A stretch of DNA of 64,000 nt from Trichomonas tenax (lineage: Eukaryota > Parabasalia > Trichomonadida > Trichomonadidae): the NCBI GenBank assembly GCA_023091735.1, contig JALKBU010000097.1, positions 22,255-86,254 of the forward strand, written 5' to 3'. The notes under the pieces are model-generated. The model made no database searches and was not told where the DNA came from. It worked only from the letters and a program-made list of their open reading frames with translations. A program made the position numbers and the translations under genes. This document shows, piece after piece, positions 19,755 through 29,864 of the stretch (position 1 is its first letter; each line of letters begins with the position of its first letter).

Positions 19755-21350
19755 TTAGTCAATCAATTTGACGAGATTCTTGACAATTGCAACTGAATTT
19801 GGCTCTCCGAGTCTTGCTGCCTTAGAGATATAATTTGCAGCGTCTTCCTTTGATCCATCGATCTTTCCGGAAATGATCAAAGCAGCTGAGTTGTACAAAG
19901 CATAAGGATCGTCATGAGCTACTGCTATGTCGATGTAGTTCAATCCGAGGTCCAATGAAAGCGGGTCTGTTTTGATGAGGTGCAGGCCATAGTCAGCGCA
20001 TGCTCTCGGATTTCCAGACTGTACGTTTCTCCACATTATCTGAAATTCTGTCATTCTGAGAGTTCCTTCTGTGTTCAAAGCATAGTCCAATGATGGTGAT
20101 GAGCAAAGGTCGAATTTGAGGTCTTGCTTATTGGCGAATGCATTCTGGAACTCATTTTCATTGAAGTTAACACGCTTTAATGGTGGTTCGATGAATATAT
20201 CTCTTGTCTTTATCTCCTTCTTCTGTTCTGGCTGTTTCTGTGGCTCCTGTTTTTCCTGGTTCTCCTCAACAACTGGTTTCTTCTCTTCAACTGAAGTGAT
20301 CTTCTTCTCAAGAAGTTGTTGCTGAATCGCGAGTTGTGCTTTGATTTGTGCAGCTTCATTAATTTGCTTCTTAAGGGCTATAATGTTGAGGTCCATCTCT
20401 TCTATGTCTCTGTTAGTATCGATGATATCATTTGAAGCCTTTGAGTATGTTTCAATATATTTATTAGTATTATATCTGATTGTATCGAGTTGTTTACTGA
20501 GATCTGCGTACTTTGCTTCGATTTCTTGATGTTCTGTGTACGCTGACTTCCTTCTTGATTCGATATCTGTTGTTTTGAGTGTTAAAACACGATTTCTTTG
20601 TTCTGTTTGCGAATAGATTGTTTGAACGCGCTCAAGTTCACTCTCAAGGCTGCTAAGCTGTGTCATGATTTGTTTCTTCTCATAGATTGACTTTTGAACG
20701 CGATCTCTGATTAATGGATTGATTACATTGAAATCGAGCGACTTAACGCTGCTTATTGTCATAATTACATTATCTGTGAGCTGCGAGTAGTCAAGAAGCA
20801 TGAATAGAGGCGTTGCTGTCATTCCATAGCGATTGGCCATTTGAATAAAAATGTTGATAATTTGTTGTGTATTAAAATCGATTGGAACATTATACCATGT
20901 CAAAATTCTGTGCATTGCATCACAAGAAATGCTGCAAAACAAAGGACTTTCCATAAATGCGATATAATTTATTGCAATAAAAGCTTCAATTGTCGGTGAA
21001 ATGAGATGATATTGTGAGATGAGAATGAGCGACTCGATTGTAATATTAATATTTTGGAATTGGCAAACGAGTTTCTGAATTTCATCATATAATGTGTTGC
21101 AATCATAAACTAAAGCGCATTTCAGGAGTATCAATATGTTATCGGGCTTGATTTGGAAGGTTTCGTCATTGATGTATTCAACAAACAACGAGAATGAAAC
21201 TTTATCGATGTTATCCTGAACAGTGATCTGCAATCCTGCATCCGGTTTGTAATTCTGGTACGCAATCGCTGACACTTCCAGGAAATTCTGTATATTCACC
21301 AGATAGACATCGCCATTGTGCAATAAGTTTGGCTGAGTTCTTGTATCCAT
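19755..21350 (-). CDS. BTB-like/coiled-coil protein with Sel1-like C-terminus (531 aa)
   Basis: I choose the ATG at 21350 (MDTRTQPNLLHNGD) rather than the upstream in-frame ATGs at 21467/21464, because a perfect TGTCACTTTTTCA initiator abuts it. Residues 1-220 look like a BTB/BACK-type region (helical, LFVEYINDETFQIKPDNILILLKCALVYDCNTL). Residues about 230-350 are a strong coiled coil (LESELERVQTIYSQTEQRNRVL). A Q/E/K/P-rich linker follows (EEKKPVVEENQEKQEPQKQ). The last 90 residues resemble Sel1/TPR-like repeats (GNPRACADYGLHLIKT, DPYALYNSAALIISGK, AANYISKAARLGEPNS). Likely a cytosolic scaffold. The 326-residue gene at 22104 shares the N-terminal plus coiled-coil layout and is divergent to it. 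Confidence 0.6.
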   Translation of the reverse strand: MDTRTQPNLLHNGDVYLVNIQNFLEVSAIAYQNYKPDAGLQITVQDNIDKVSFSLFVEYINDETFQIKPDNILILLKCALVYDCNTLYDEIQKLVCQFQNINITIESLILISQYHLISPTIEAFIAINYIAFMESPLFCSISCDAMHRILTWYNVPIDFNTQQIINIFIQMANRYGMTATPLFMLLDYSQLTDNVIMTISSVKSLDFNVINPLIRDRVQKSIYEKKQIMTQLSSLESELERVQTIYSQTEQRNRVLTLKTTDIESRRKSAYTEHQEIEAKYADLSKQLDTIRYNTNKYIETYSKASNDIIDTNRDIEEMDLNIIALKKQINEAAQIKAQLAIQQQLLEKKITSVEEKKPVVEENQEKQEPQKQPEQKKEIKTRDIFIEPPLKRVNFNENEFQNAFANKQDLKFDLCSSPSLDYALNTEGTLRMTEFQIMWRNVQSGNPRACADYGLHLIKTDPLSLDLGLNYIDIAVAHDDPYALYNSAALIISGKIDGSKEDAANYISKAARLGEPNSVAIVKNLVKLID

Positions 21351-21363
21351 TGAAAAAGTGACA
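21351..21363 (-). promoter_or_regulatory. Initiator TGTCACTTTTTCA at the start codon
   Basis: In gene direction TGTCACTTTTTCA directly precedes the ATG at 21350. TCACT fits the Trichomonas Inr exactly and would give a 5' untranslated region of about 10 bases. A TTTTACATGTCA word lies about 70 bases further upstream (21418-21430, plus-strand reading). Confidence 0.55.
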
Positions 21364-22103
21364 TGAGGTGTCAAATGTAATTTGGCAAAAGTCAGAATTA
21401 TTTTTGACGACGGGTTGATTTTACATGTCACACAATATGTTTTCGTTTTTGGATGCAAATACATCATAAGACTTTGTTCAAGTGTTTCACCATCAGAAAC
21501 CCAAGCTTTCCGAGCAGATTTACTCTGTAATTACTTTGATGCATAGACATGTTTCGCAAAATATAAGGTTCCAAATTTCCTCCCCTTCATATTCATCAAT
21601 GGGTATTTTATATTTTGTGCTCATATAACATCCATATTGGAGCATGCTTTTATTTATACATAGTGTCACTTCAAAGCAATTTCAAATAGCATCAATCATA
21701 GAATTTATTATTAACTTTTGAATTTAATTGATGCTATTTACCTTTCAGTTGCTTTATATTTCATTGATGTTCAAGCAAAATATAACCAAAGGTCATTTTT
21801 GGTGACATGACTTAACCCCTGATATCAATATTAATATAATCTGTTCTATAGACCTAATTTTGATGAGTAATCGATGTATGAGCAAAAAAATGATCACTCT
21901 TTTAATCTTATGAAAACAATTGATGCGAACGATTTTTAATATGCTAAATTTGTTGATATTAAACTATAGTTATAATATATTATTACGTACAAGTTTGAAG
22001 TTCCGGGGTTTTGTCAATAGTCTGTTTTGATGATGCTAAATATTGTCAACTTTTTCTCATATTGGAATTGTAAACTGTCAAATGTCGGAAAATAATTTTT
22101 GGG
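21364..22103. other. Divergent intergenic region
   Basis: About 740 A/T-rich bases between two divergent genes of similar architecture. It holds the TTTTACATGTCA word at 21418-21430. No gene or RNA is recognised. Confidence 0.45.
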
Positions 22104-23084
22104 ATGAAGAATATTGTTGTTTCGCCAATATCAAATAATGCAAATTCATTTAGCTTCAATCATAAAGGAGAAGAAATAAAAGTTGATAAAGTTAAGTTTG
22201 CATTATATTCTGATGTATTTCGTGAAAATATTTTTCATCTTGATACAAATTTCGTTGATTTAAACGATATTGTATCAAAAGATGCAGTCAACGAATTAGC
22301 TACACTCATTAATACAGATCAATACCAATTCAAGAAAGAAACTTCACTCGATTTACTGATTTTAATCGATGATTGGCATATAAATGCAATTAATGCCGAA
22401 TTAATTGATTTCATCAACGAAAACGTCACGCTAGAAGAGTTAATTTCATATGCTGAAAAGATTCCAATGAGTATTGACATTCATTCGATTTTAGATTTGA
22501 TTTCTCAGCGACTTGATGCAGCAATTTCGATTCCAGCATTCTCAAATCTCACTGTTGAGAAAATTATTGCAATTGTTTTGTCAAAGGAAGTCATTTATCG
22601 TGATCATAATGCACTTTATGATTTTATAATGAATATGCTTGATAAATATCATTATGAAGCGTATCCTCTTATATCAGCCATTGATTTGATTCGACTTTCA
22701 CCTTCACAAGCAGAAAAATTGTTTTCTCGACCAGAATTCGCTACACCAGCTGAATCAGTTAAGACAGATATCCAAAGGATCAACGACAAAATCCAGCAAT
22801 TTAATAACTCAATGGAAAGTTTGCAAGGAAATCATAATTCACTCCAAATCTTAAATGACAGATTCAAGGTTGTTCAAAAGAATCTCGAAGATATATCCAA
22901 TGCAATAGAAGTGAATGAAGAAAAGTCATTCGAAAAAATTGAAGAACTCAAAGAAAGATCAAGCAATGTTCAAAGAAGGTTCAAGAATGATTCGAGAAGG
23001 ATGAAGTCTGATTTCAAAGTTATTATAACAAAGATTAAATCATATGAAACAAAGATGGCGAATGATTTTCCAGAAGATACCTAA
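22104..23084 (+). CDS. BTB-like/coiled-coil protein (326 aa)
   Basis: Intact frame from ATG 22104. The first 100 residues resemble a divergent BTB fold: a strand pair (SFSFNHKGEEIKVDKVKFALYSDVF), then helices with LATLINTDQYQFKKETSLDLLILIDDWHI, the pattern of the trichomonad BTB-like family. A BACK-like helical stretch follows to about residue 230, then a C-terminal coiled coil (MESLQGNHNSLQILNDRFKVVQKNLEDIS, EKIEELKERSSNVQRRFK). No membrane or signal sequence. Probably an adaptor. It is divergent to, and similar in layout to, the 531-residue gene to its left. A second ATG at 22083, in another frame, opens only a short reading frame. Confidence 0.6.
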   Translation: MKNIVVSPISNNANSFSFNHKGEEIKVDKVKFALYSDVFRENIFHLDTNFVDLNDIVSKDAVNELATLINTDQYQFKKETSLDLLILIDDWHINAINAELIDFINENVTLEELISYAEKIPMSIDIHSILDLISQRLDAAISIPAFSNLTVEKIIAIVLSKEVIYRDHNALYDFIMNMLDKYHYEAYPLISAIDLIRLSPSQAEKLFSRPEFATPAESVKTDIQRINDKIQQFNNSMESLQGNHNSLQILNDRFKVVQKNLEDISNAIEVNEEKSFEKIEELKERSSNVQRRFKNDSRRMKSDFKVIITKIKSYETKMANDFPEDT

Positions 23085-23355
23085 TTTTTTGTTATTAGAA
23101 TAAATATGAGTATTGTTTTGTTAACCCACAACACACCACTGCATTCATTTAAAATAATTTTTTAAAAAATATGTAACAAAATTCGCTGGTGAATGTTATT
23201 GCTGACATCAACTGGATGTAGTTTATGCAGTTGATGTGAAGAAAATCACATGAATAGTTAAATTATTTTGAAAATGAAAAAAAAATCATGAAATATGTGA
23301 ATATGGTGTGGAAAGTATAGGTTCTATTGCTAATAATATTTACATTTTACTTATC

Positions 23356-23772
23356 TTATTTTGGCTGTTCGTGAACAGGGACACCTTCAACACGCAAAAC
23401 GTACAGAGCTGTGAATGGACCCCATCCCTGGTTGATAACGACCTTGATTCCGTATGTTGTGCTTCTCAAGTTGAGTTGATGTGTTTCTTGCTGTTTAATT
23501 GGCTGAGCTGGAAGATTGTAGTTATCTATTTCGATCCATTGCGTTAAATCTGGGTCTGTTGACGCGAAGACTGATATAGCTTTAACTTTGCCAGTGATTG
23601 TTGTGTTGCGGATGATTTGTGCAGGAGTTTTGAATTTAAGGACGCATTCTTGAGGATAAAGGCCTGTTGTCGTCCAAAATGTAGTCTCATCGGCATCAAC
23701 AACGTTTGAGGCCGGGTGATCTACATCCATTGATGTCGCATAGAACAGTTCGAGTGGAATCACTGACGCCAT
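23356..23772 (-). CDS. IFT25: Intraflagellar transport protein 25 homologue (138 aa)
   Basis: The protein is a single small F5/8C-type jelly roll that aligns with human IFT25/HSPB11: ELFYATSMDVDHPASNVVDADETTFWTTTGLYPQECVLKF corresponds to the ATSSDEKHPPENIIDG...FWTTTG(M)FPQE stretch, followed by QWIEIDNYNL and a terminal VLRVEGVPV strand. IFT25 pairs with IFT27 in the IFT-B complex that carries cargo along flagella. I start at ATG 23772; the frame extends three codons upstream only with a TTG. Length matches the family (about 140). There is no signal peptide, so it is unrelated in use to the secreted F5/8C cluster at the left end. Confidence 0.85.
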   Translation of the reverse strand: MASVIPLELFYATSMDVDHPASNVVDADETTFWTTTGLYPQECVLKFKTPAQIIRNTTITGKVKAISVFASTDPDLTQWIEIDNYNLPAQPIKQQETHQLNLRSTTYGIKVVINQGWGPFTALYVLRVEGVPVHEQPK

Positions 23773-24244
23773 TTTTTTCAAACGTATACCTTGTCACATT
23801 TATATTATATTTTGCCATGTAAACAATAAATATGTCCAAAAATCTTGAGTATCATCATCGCTATCAAGAGGCCTATATAACTGTAATTGACTAATATCTT
23901 TATTGCCATTTTATAAAGCACTATACATTATATTAATTTAATAGGAATAAATGTTTGAATAACATTTTTTAACACAATTAATCACTTCCAAAATTTTTTC
24001 GCCCTCTTAGAAAATATTATATGAGAGGAATTAACTGGGAGTGTCCCAACATCAGTGCCTTTCTTATGAAGCAGACTACATCCTCAAAATAATTAATAAA
24101 AAAAAACATTTGTAAAATAATGAGCAAGCATGATTGGAAAGGCTATATATGGGGTATTTATAAATAAACAACAAATAACAAAACAAGAACATGAAATTAA
24201 ACTGGAATATCAGAAAAAGTTGCAGAAATTCCAAGTATTATGGA
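23773..24244. other. Intergenic region
   Basis: About 470 A/T-rich bases. GTTTACATGGCAAA, in IFT25 gene direction, lies at 23811-23824, and AATGTGACAAGG just before the gene resembles the AAAAGTGACA start element. Nothing else is recognised. Confidence 0.45.
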
Positions 24245-25232
24245 TCAATTAGACGTTATACGCTTCATTCCGCAATGGTACATCTGAGAGATGGTCCTGA
24301 CGTGGGATGATGACTTAGTTTTAGGAAGAATTTTTCCAATCTGAACATTTTCTTCCAAGGCACCTACATTCTGATCCATTGTCCATCTCTTTGAAGGATC
24401 GACAAAGATCGTGTTCTGAATGATTGTTCTAAGATAATCTTGTGTTAAAGCTGGAAGTGAATACTCCGCTTTCTTTATCTTATTCTCTAGCTCTTCTTTA
24501 GTGTTTCCTGATAATGGAAGATATCCAAATGCAAGATAATACACAGATACTCCAAAACTCCAAATATCGCTAGCAAATGGATCATATGGCTTAAGCAATA
24601 GTTTTTTCTGGAGGAATATAAGCCAATGAACCACGGATCTCATTTGCCTCGTATTCCTTAAATGATGCAAATCCAAAGTCTGCGAGTTTGACTTTGTTAA
24701 ACTCGTCCAAGAGGAGGTTTGCGGGTTTAATGTCGTGGTGCGCGATTCCAATGGAATGGCAATACTGTAAAGCAACCTAAAATTGAACAAAGAAATCATA
24801 AAGTACCATTTTTGGTAATTACTGGTGAATTCACCAGTAATGTATATGTATCTGTCAAGCGACAGTTTCTTGCAGTACTCCAAGATAATGAAAAAATAGT
24901 TGTTTTCACTAAAATAATTATAAATCTTAACAATGTTTGGATGTACAACGTTGATTAGTGCATCGATTTCATTGTGAAAGAATCTCTGTTTATGACGCTC
25001 TTCGATTGTTTGCTCTTTCGTGTATCAAGCCTTGCAAATAAATTCTTTCCGATATTTATGATCGAATACTAAATAACAGGTCGCGAAGCATCCTTTGCAT
25101 ATCTGCTTCAATAACTCATAGCCGTGCTTCTTCATGATGCTCACCATTTCGTCAAACATTTGCTCTTGAGAAAGGTACCTTGGATCTTTTTTGCTGATAT
25201 TTTCCAATCAGCTTCAGGATTTAAGTTGTACA
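24245..25232 (-). pseudogene. Broken Ser/Thr protein kinase
   Basis: All major kinase subdomains can be found but not in one frame. The glycine-loop/VAVK region reads CKGCFATCYLVFDHKYRKEFICKA and then TGA (25025-25027). Frame continues through EIDALINVVHPNIVKIYNYF and EYCKKLSLDRYI. An odd stretch with a 24-bp palindrome (24818-24841) follows. A second frame gives [39 protein letters not shown] (HRD is HHD; DFG intact) and SLAYIPPEK, then an A6 run shifts frame back to KPYDPFASDIWSFGVSVYYLAFG. The 5' end also shifts frame: MYNLNPEADW near 25232, then ENISKKDPRYLS. One stop and several frameshifts make inactivation likely. Intact relatives resemble CAMK/SNF1-type kinases. Confidence 0.75.
24818..24841. 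repeat. Perfect 24-bp palindrome inside the kinase relic
   Basis: The half-site is ATTACTGGTGAA followed at once by its complement. It sits where the kinase reading is interrupted (24785-24850), so it may mark an insertion or a decayed intron; a TTTTAG|G acceptor-like end lies at about 24777. Confidence 0.8.
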
Positions 25233-26889
25233 TGCCATGAGGATGTATATATTGTGATATCGAAGGTCCTGCACAGAGATTCGCTGAATTATCAATCTTG
25301 AAAAAGTATATATTATTGAAACAAATTTTTGAAAAATATTTTTGCAATTTAAATATTTTACTAAAAAACGAATTTATGTGAGAAAATAAATAATAAATTT
25401 TAATACATAATAGATGCCGAATATAATTTTACCATTACATAGGCAATTTGATTTTTCGATTTTCAAAAAAATCATGAACAATAAATGATATTCATTCCCA
25501 TTAAAACAGACTAATTGGACTACTGATCATAGAAACAACATACAACGCTTAAATATTTCAACATTTTCAAAAAAGTGAAAAATTCATATTCATAAAATGA
25601 ATTGATAAGCTAGCTATTGATATGATTATAAAGGTAGAAGTATTTACTCAAAGAAAAAGAACAAAATTTTATAAAAACGTTATGAATAAAATCTAAAATA
25701 GAGATATTGATAGTTTTATATCTGTAATTGAACCGAACTACCGATGTTAATTAACACGGATTTCTATAAATATGCATAAATCATCGTTAAATCTGGAGAT
25801 AATAATCGGATCTCAAAAACCCTCTATACCGGCCATTAGCAAATTTTTGAGTGATCATGGGAATGTTAGTAGCAGCTGTGTGTAGAAGATGGAGCCAAAA
25901 AATTGGCAAAATCTTGTGGTATAAATTTCGAATTTTAACATGTAGGTTTCAAGACGGGTTCCGACGCCAGATACTCTTGTAGAAAACCACTGGTAACGCC
26001 AAGGCCAGAAACCAACAAAGTCTAAAAATCGCAATATCTTTAGTCCAGAGCACCTAAATAGGTTCCATAATAAATTCGCTGAGTTACATTTTTGATTGTG
26101 CCATATAGAAAAGTCAAGTTTTGAATTCTCACCGAGATAGCAAAACTAAACTTTGACCGAGGCTAAAAAGTGAGATTTTTAATAACGTTCATTCTGTCAC
26201 ATGACCTTTGCTTTTGATTGAAACTTTTGTTACAAAAAGGTTTATTTCGATCAAACCATGAAAATATTGACCTGATACTGATATAAATGCTATATATAGA
26301 AAAAGATTTTTTGAAGGAAGTTTTTTGGATATCGCAGTTTTGGATGCTCATATGGGTTATCGATAAAACTAACAAAAATCTTTTGAGAAGAAAAACCGCA
26401 ACAATTAATTTATCAATAATTATATTTCGTTTGTTATAGACAATATAATTCTTCAATGTTCAAAATTGAAAAGTCTATAGATAAACATGCTCAAAATGAC
26501 TTACAAATTAATATTCAAGAAGAAAAATTTTAACAACGTTTCGGCGGTTATAACTGCAACGATAAAGATTGTGTGAGAAATAATCGTTAACAATTGTTTT
26601 ATGATCATTTTTTTTCTTTTTGATTATATTCACTGCTATAGAGGAAATATTTTCTACAATATGGAGGAGCAATGCCTGCGAATGTTATATTTTGGAAATA
26701 TTATGAGACATCAACTTTTATCATATAAGATTCTTTATGATGGTAACGATATTTTCAATCACTATTTAAGACGTAGCATTTATACTGTGTATAATACATT
26801 CCCTGTAGTTTTTGCTTCCCAATATTTAAAAACCGACGATCAACCCATTGATCTCCGGGATCATCGATATATCCATAGCGACAGGGTAT
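25233..26889. other. Gene-free A/T-rich spacer
   Basis: About 1.65 kb with no recognised gene. A 96-codon frame at 26601-26891, starting with ATG, shows no family resemblance and ends at the left edge of the inverted-repeat element. I treat it as chance or as a relic. Confidence 0.4.
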
Positions 26890-27483
26890 AACGTTATAAA
26901 AATATTGTCACATACCGAAAGTTGTCATTAAAAAGTGACACAAAAAGCAACTATATCTGACATGTAAAGTTGCCAGAATCTCTGGTTTTATGTGTCAAAA
27001 TCGCGTCTGACGGGAAGAACTGTGGACTACATTGGCACAGGTACCACGCATGCTAGTAGCTAAACTCACAGATCTTCCTTTCATACGCCATCATTAAGAA
27101 ATCAAAGATTTCCACTTCAGAATGCCTCTGAAGAGCGAAATTAAATGCTTGATTGGGACTTGCAGCCAAGGTACTAGCAATCCAGTCCACAATTCTTCCT
27201 TTCAGAATCATTCTGTAGAGTAAATCGCTGATTATTTCGAAGATCGAGTCTGAAAAGAAGAACTGTGGACTGGATTGCTAGAATTTTGGCTACCAGTGCC
27301 AATGAAGCACTTAATTTTTCTTTTCAAAGTAAATTTAAACAAATATAGGATATCATTCTTCCAATAATCATTTATAATCGCATGCCACGTAAATATTTAT
27401 TTGTCAAATATACATATTTACATATCACTTTTGTGTCACTTTTCCATGACAACTTTCAGTACGCAACAACGTTATAAAAATAT
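26890..27483. mobile_element. Non-coding element with terminal inverted repeats and 16-bp flanking direct repeats
   Basis: The 16-mer AACGTTATAAAAATAT occurs at 26890-26905 and again, same orientation, at 27468-27483. Between them are inverted ends: left TGTCACATACCGAAAGTTGT... then AAAAAGTGACACAAAA (26906-26946); right, read inward on the other strand, GTTGCGTACTGAAAGTTGTC... then AAAAGTGACACAAAA (27467 back to 27429). Identity is about 33 of 40 with one gap. The interior has its own repeats: GAAGAACTGTGGACT at 27014-27028 and 27257-27271, and an inverted partner at 27174-27198. No reading frame spans it. This is the build of a MITE (non-autonomous DNA transposon). A 16-bp target duplication would be long for known superfamilies, so part of the match may belong to the target context. 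Confidence 0.7.
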
Positions 27484-27745
27484 AACATCAGAAAGGTTCA
27501 AGTATACGTTGATATATATATATGAGATTTGATCATATCTGTTGTATCATACAGAAAACACGTTGCATTAATGGAAATGTTGATACAGGTCAAAGGGAAT
27601 GTATCTATAGCTTGTGAAGACGATATTATGAGATTTTTGTTTCATTGGATATTAAAAATTTGATTGGGATCGAATAGTTTCAAATTAATATGATTAATAA
27701 ACAGGATTTATATAATACAAACAAACACAAGAAAAGACTTAAAAG
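27484..27745. other. Spacer right of the inverted-repeat element
   Basis: About 260 A/T-rich bases up to the stop of the next gene. Nothing recognised. Confidence 0.4.
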
Positions 27746-28351
27746 TTAATCATCAGCAACCTGAGCTTTTTCTGACTTGAGTTGAGTAAATGGATCTGAT
27801 GCCTTTGGCATAGATTGCTTGCGTAGTGAAGGACCTTCTGACCAAAATGATGGAAGAGGCGTCGAATTCGGTTTAGAATTTTTCGTACGGAGTACGACAT
27901 ATGTCTGGATAGATTTCTGGTGCGTTGTCGAAGAATCATCCTGGTAGGAGCTCAAAAGTTTACGGAAGAATGACGGTTTGTTTTCAAGTTTGTTTAATTG
28001 GATATCTCTGATGCGGCTTGCTTCATCTGAAATCTGTGGATCAATGACAGAGGATATGTTTTCTCTGAAAATATCCTCATCTCTGCCGATATTCTGCAAG
28101 TTCTGAGATATTGCTCTGAGATCTTTGTTCTTTGGAACAATAACTAAGACGTCTTCGTGCTTCAATCCGTAGTACTTGAAGTCATGGCATCCGTGAATTA
28201 ATTCACCATTGTATAAAAGCTCGATTTGAGTATCTTTGATGAATTTCTTAACATCGTGACTAGTTGCAGTCTCGAGAACGTGAACTTTGAGCACCCACTT
28301 GCCCGGATAATATATGTTGAGGAGGATTTTGTTCTGTGTGGACTCTGACAT
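27746..28351 (-). CDS. Protein with a ubiquitin-like N-terminal domain (201 aa)
   Basis: I start at ATG 28351 (MSESTQNKILLNIYYPG); the frame extends six codons upstream only with TTG. Residues 8-75 have the strand-helix-strand spacing of a ubiquitin-like fold: ILLNIYYPGKWVLKVHVLETATSHDVKKFIKD, then IELLYNGELIHGCHDFKYYGLKHEDVLVIVPK. This matches the L-x-x-x-G-x-x-L...D-x-x-x-L..Y-x-I-x-x-G-D-x-L pattern. The rest is polar, with a segment (LPSFWSEGPSLRKQSMPKASDPF) that looks like a short linear-motif region. There is no C-terminal diglycine, so it is not a conjugated modifier. Function unknown; an adaptor role is only inference. Confidence 0.5.
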   Translation of the reverse strand: MSESTQNKILLNIYYPGKWVLKVHVLETATSHDVKKFIKDTQIELLYNGELIHGCHDFKYYGLKHEDVLVIVPKNKDLRAISQNLQNIGRDEDIFRENISSVIDPQISDEASRIRDIQLNKLENKPSFFRKLLSSYQDDSSTTHQKSIQTYVVLRTKNSKPNSTPLPSFWSEGPSLRKQSMPKASDPFTQLKSEKAQVADD

Positions 28352-29427
28352 CAAATATGATAGTGTCAATTTTTACATCTTAACTCAGAAAAATTCAATG
28401 TGATTTTTCGATCCACAATAAATTCGTTGTTATTTCTGATTAGATATATAGAGCAATAATATCATCAAAATTTTTGAAGAAAAAAATACCAATTCAGAAA
28501 ATTTAAATAATATTCACAAAACTAAAATTAATAATGAAAATATTTATAGTTTATTCATTCGGTAACAGAATTTTATTACAAAATCGCTGCATATATAAAA
28601 AATCATCAGAAAAAATGCAAATGGTGTAAATAACCTATCTAGTATGTATTTTCACCAAATATTTTAATCTGAGAACTGTTTATTCAAAAATCTCACTTTT
28701 TGAATGTTTGTATCTTTTTGTATTTTCCACTGTAAATCGATTTATAATATTGAAAAGTGCTAATAAATTATCGTAGCTCCCTGAATTTGTGAAAAGTGCC
28801 ATGACATATCGTTATCTTATCAATTTCGTCACGTTTTCGTTAGTACTTTCAAGTGAGTCAGTTCATTTGATTGTTTTTACCTTTCTTACGTATTGGAACC
28901 TAATAAATCATCAAAAAGCTAATTCTTAAACAATTTCGAGGAAAAGTTTATCAATTATTGTGGCACTTTTAGTTATTCAAACAAACTTGTTCAAAATTAT
29001 TGTCACATTTTCTATCATCAAACAGAGCCTTTCGATTTTCAACGGCAATTTTAAACGTTCGAACAAACTTTTTCAAAAATAATGGCATTTTGCAATATTT
29101 CGAGTATAAAAGTGACATTCATTGAGCAAATTACTAAATCTTCAAAAATCTTTCATTTTCAGAGACCATATTTTGTGCCTATTCTATCTACCTTCTTATT
29201 TTCGATTTTGCGAAATGCTTCAAATCATTGAACTCCTTCATTTGGAAATGAGCTTTCCTGTTCTAGGCGTATAATTGCATTTGTTTGATATATTATTTTG
29301 TGCAGTTTTTAGGTCATAAACATAACTCTAGAAATTATTAATTGATAGAGGGTCACTCAAATCACAGCTGTTTACTGATGCAAAACGATTTCAATGAGCG
29401 TGTTTTATCATTTCCTCACTAAAATAA
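28352..29427. other. Gene-free spacer with an orphan start element
   Basis: About 1.1 kb A/T-rich. TATAAAAGTGACATTCATTGAG at about 29106-29127 (plus) looks just like a start element of this genome but no reading frame follows; it may be left from a lost gene or transposon. Several GGCACTTTT/GTCACATTTT-like words lie at 28965-29010. Confidence 0.4.
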
Positions 29428-29534
29428 TGTCACATACCGAAAGTTGTCATAATCTTTTGTTTATTGTGTCAAAATATTATTGCTTTTGACATGTAAAGTC
29501 CTCTAATCATTCATATTATGTTTTAGTTTTTTTT

Positions 29535-29855
29535 TCAAAATCGTCGGAACAATAAAGGAACTTGAATATACTTCGCTGCTAAAGCATTGAAGGCGTCCAT
29601 TTGCAACATATATTTAGCAAGTCTTAGTTCACATTTTGTACATTCATGTTTAGAGCATGCAATCGTTAAATTATTATAAACAGCTGTTCCCATTTGATCA
29701 TTTGCTGCTGTTATTCGCCAAGGTGTTGCTTGCCCGATGTTATGAAATCCGAAATTAAACTTATGCCCATTGGCGTAGTATTCAGTAATAAATGCATTTT
29801 TACCGGTAGCGTCAACCTTCCATGAAGTCAAGAGCGGATCATCGACAGGAACTAA
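29535..29855 (-). pseudogene. Unrecognised ORF fragment beside the transposon end
   Basis: An open frame of about 107 codons without an ATG. Visible sequence: VPVDDPLLTSWKVDATGKNA, FITEYYANGHKFNFGFHNIG, then a cysteine pair (CSKHECTKCE) and ALAAKYIQVPLLF. No homologue recognised. It may be cargo of the element whose end lies 85 bases beyond its stop. Confidence 0.35.
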
Positions 29856-29864
29856 ACAAAAACT

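Noticed and set aside
26601..26891. 96-codon plus-strand frame with an ATG
   Set aside because: No family resemblance and no initiator found; it ends at the edge of the inverted-repeat element. Kept only as spacer.
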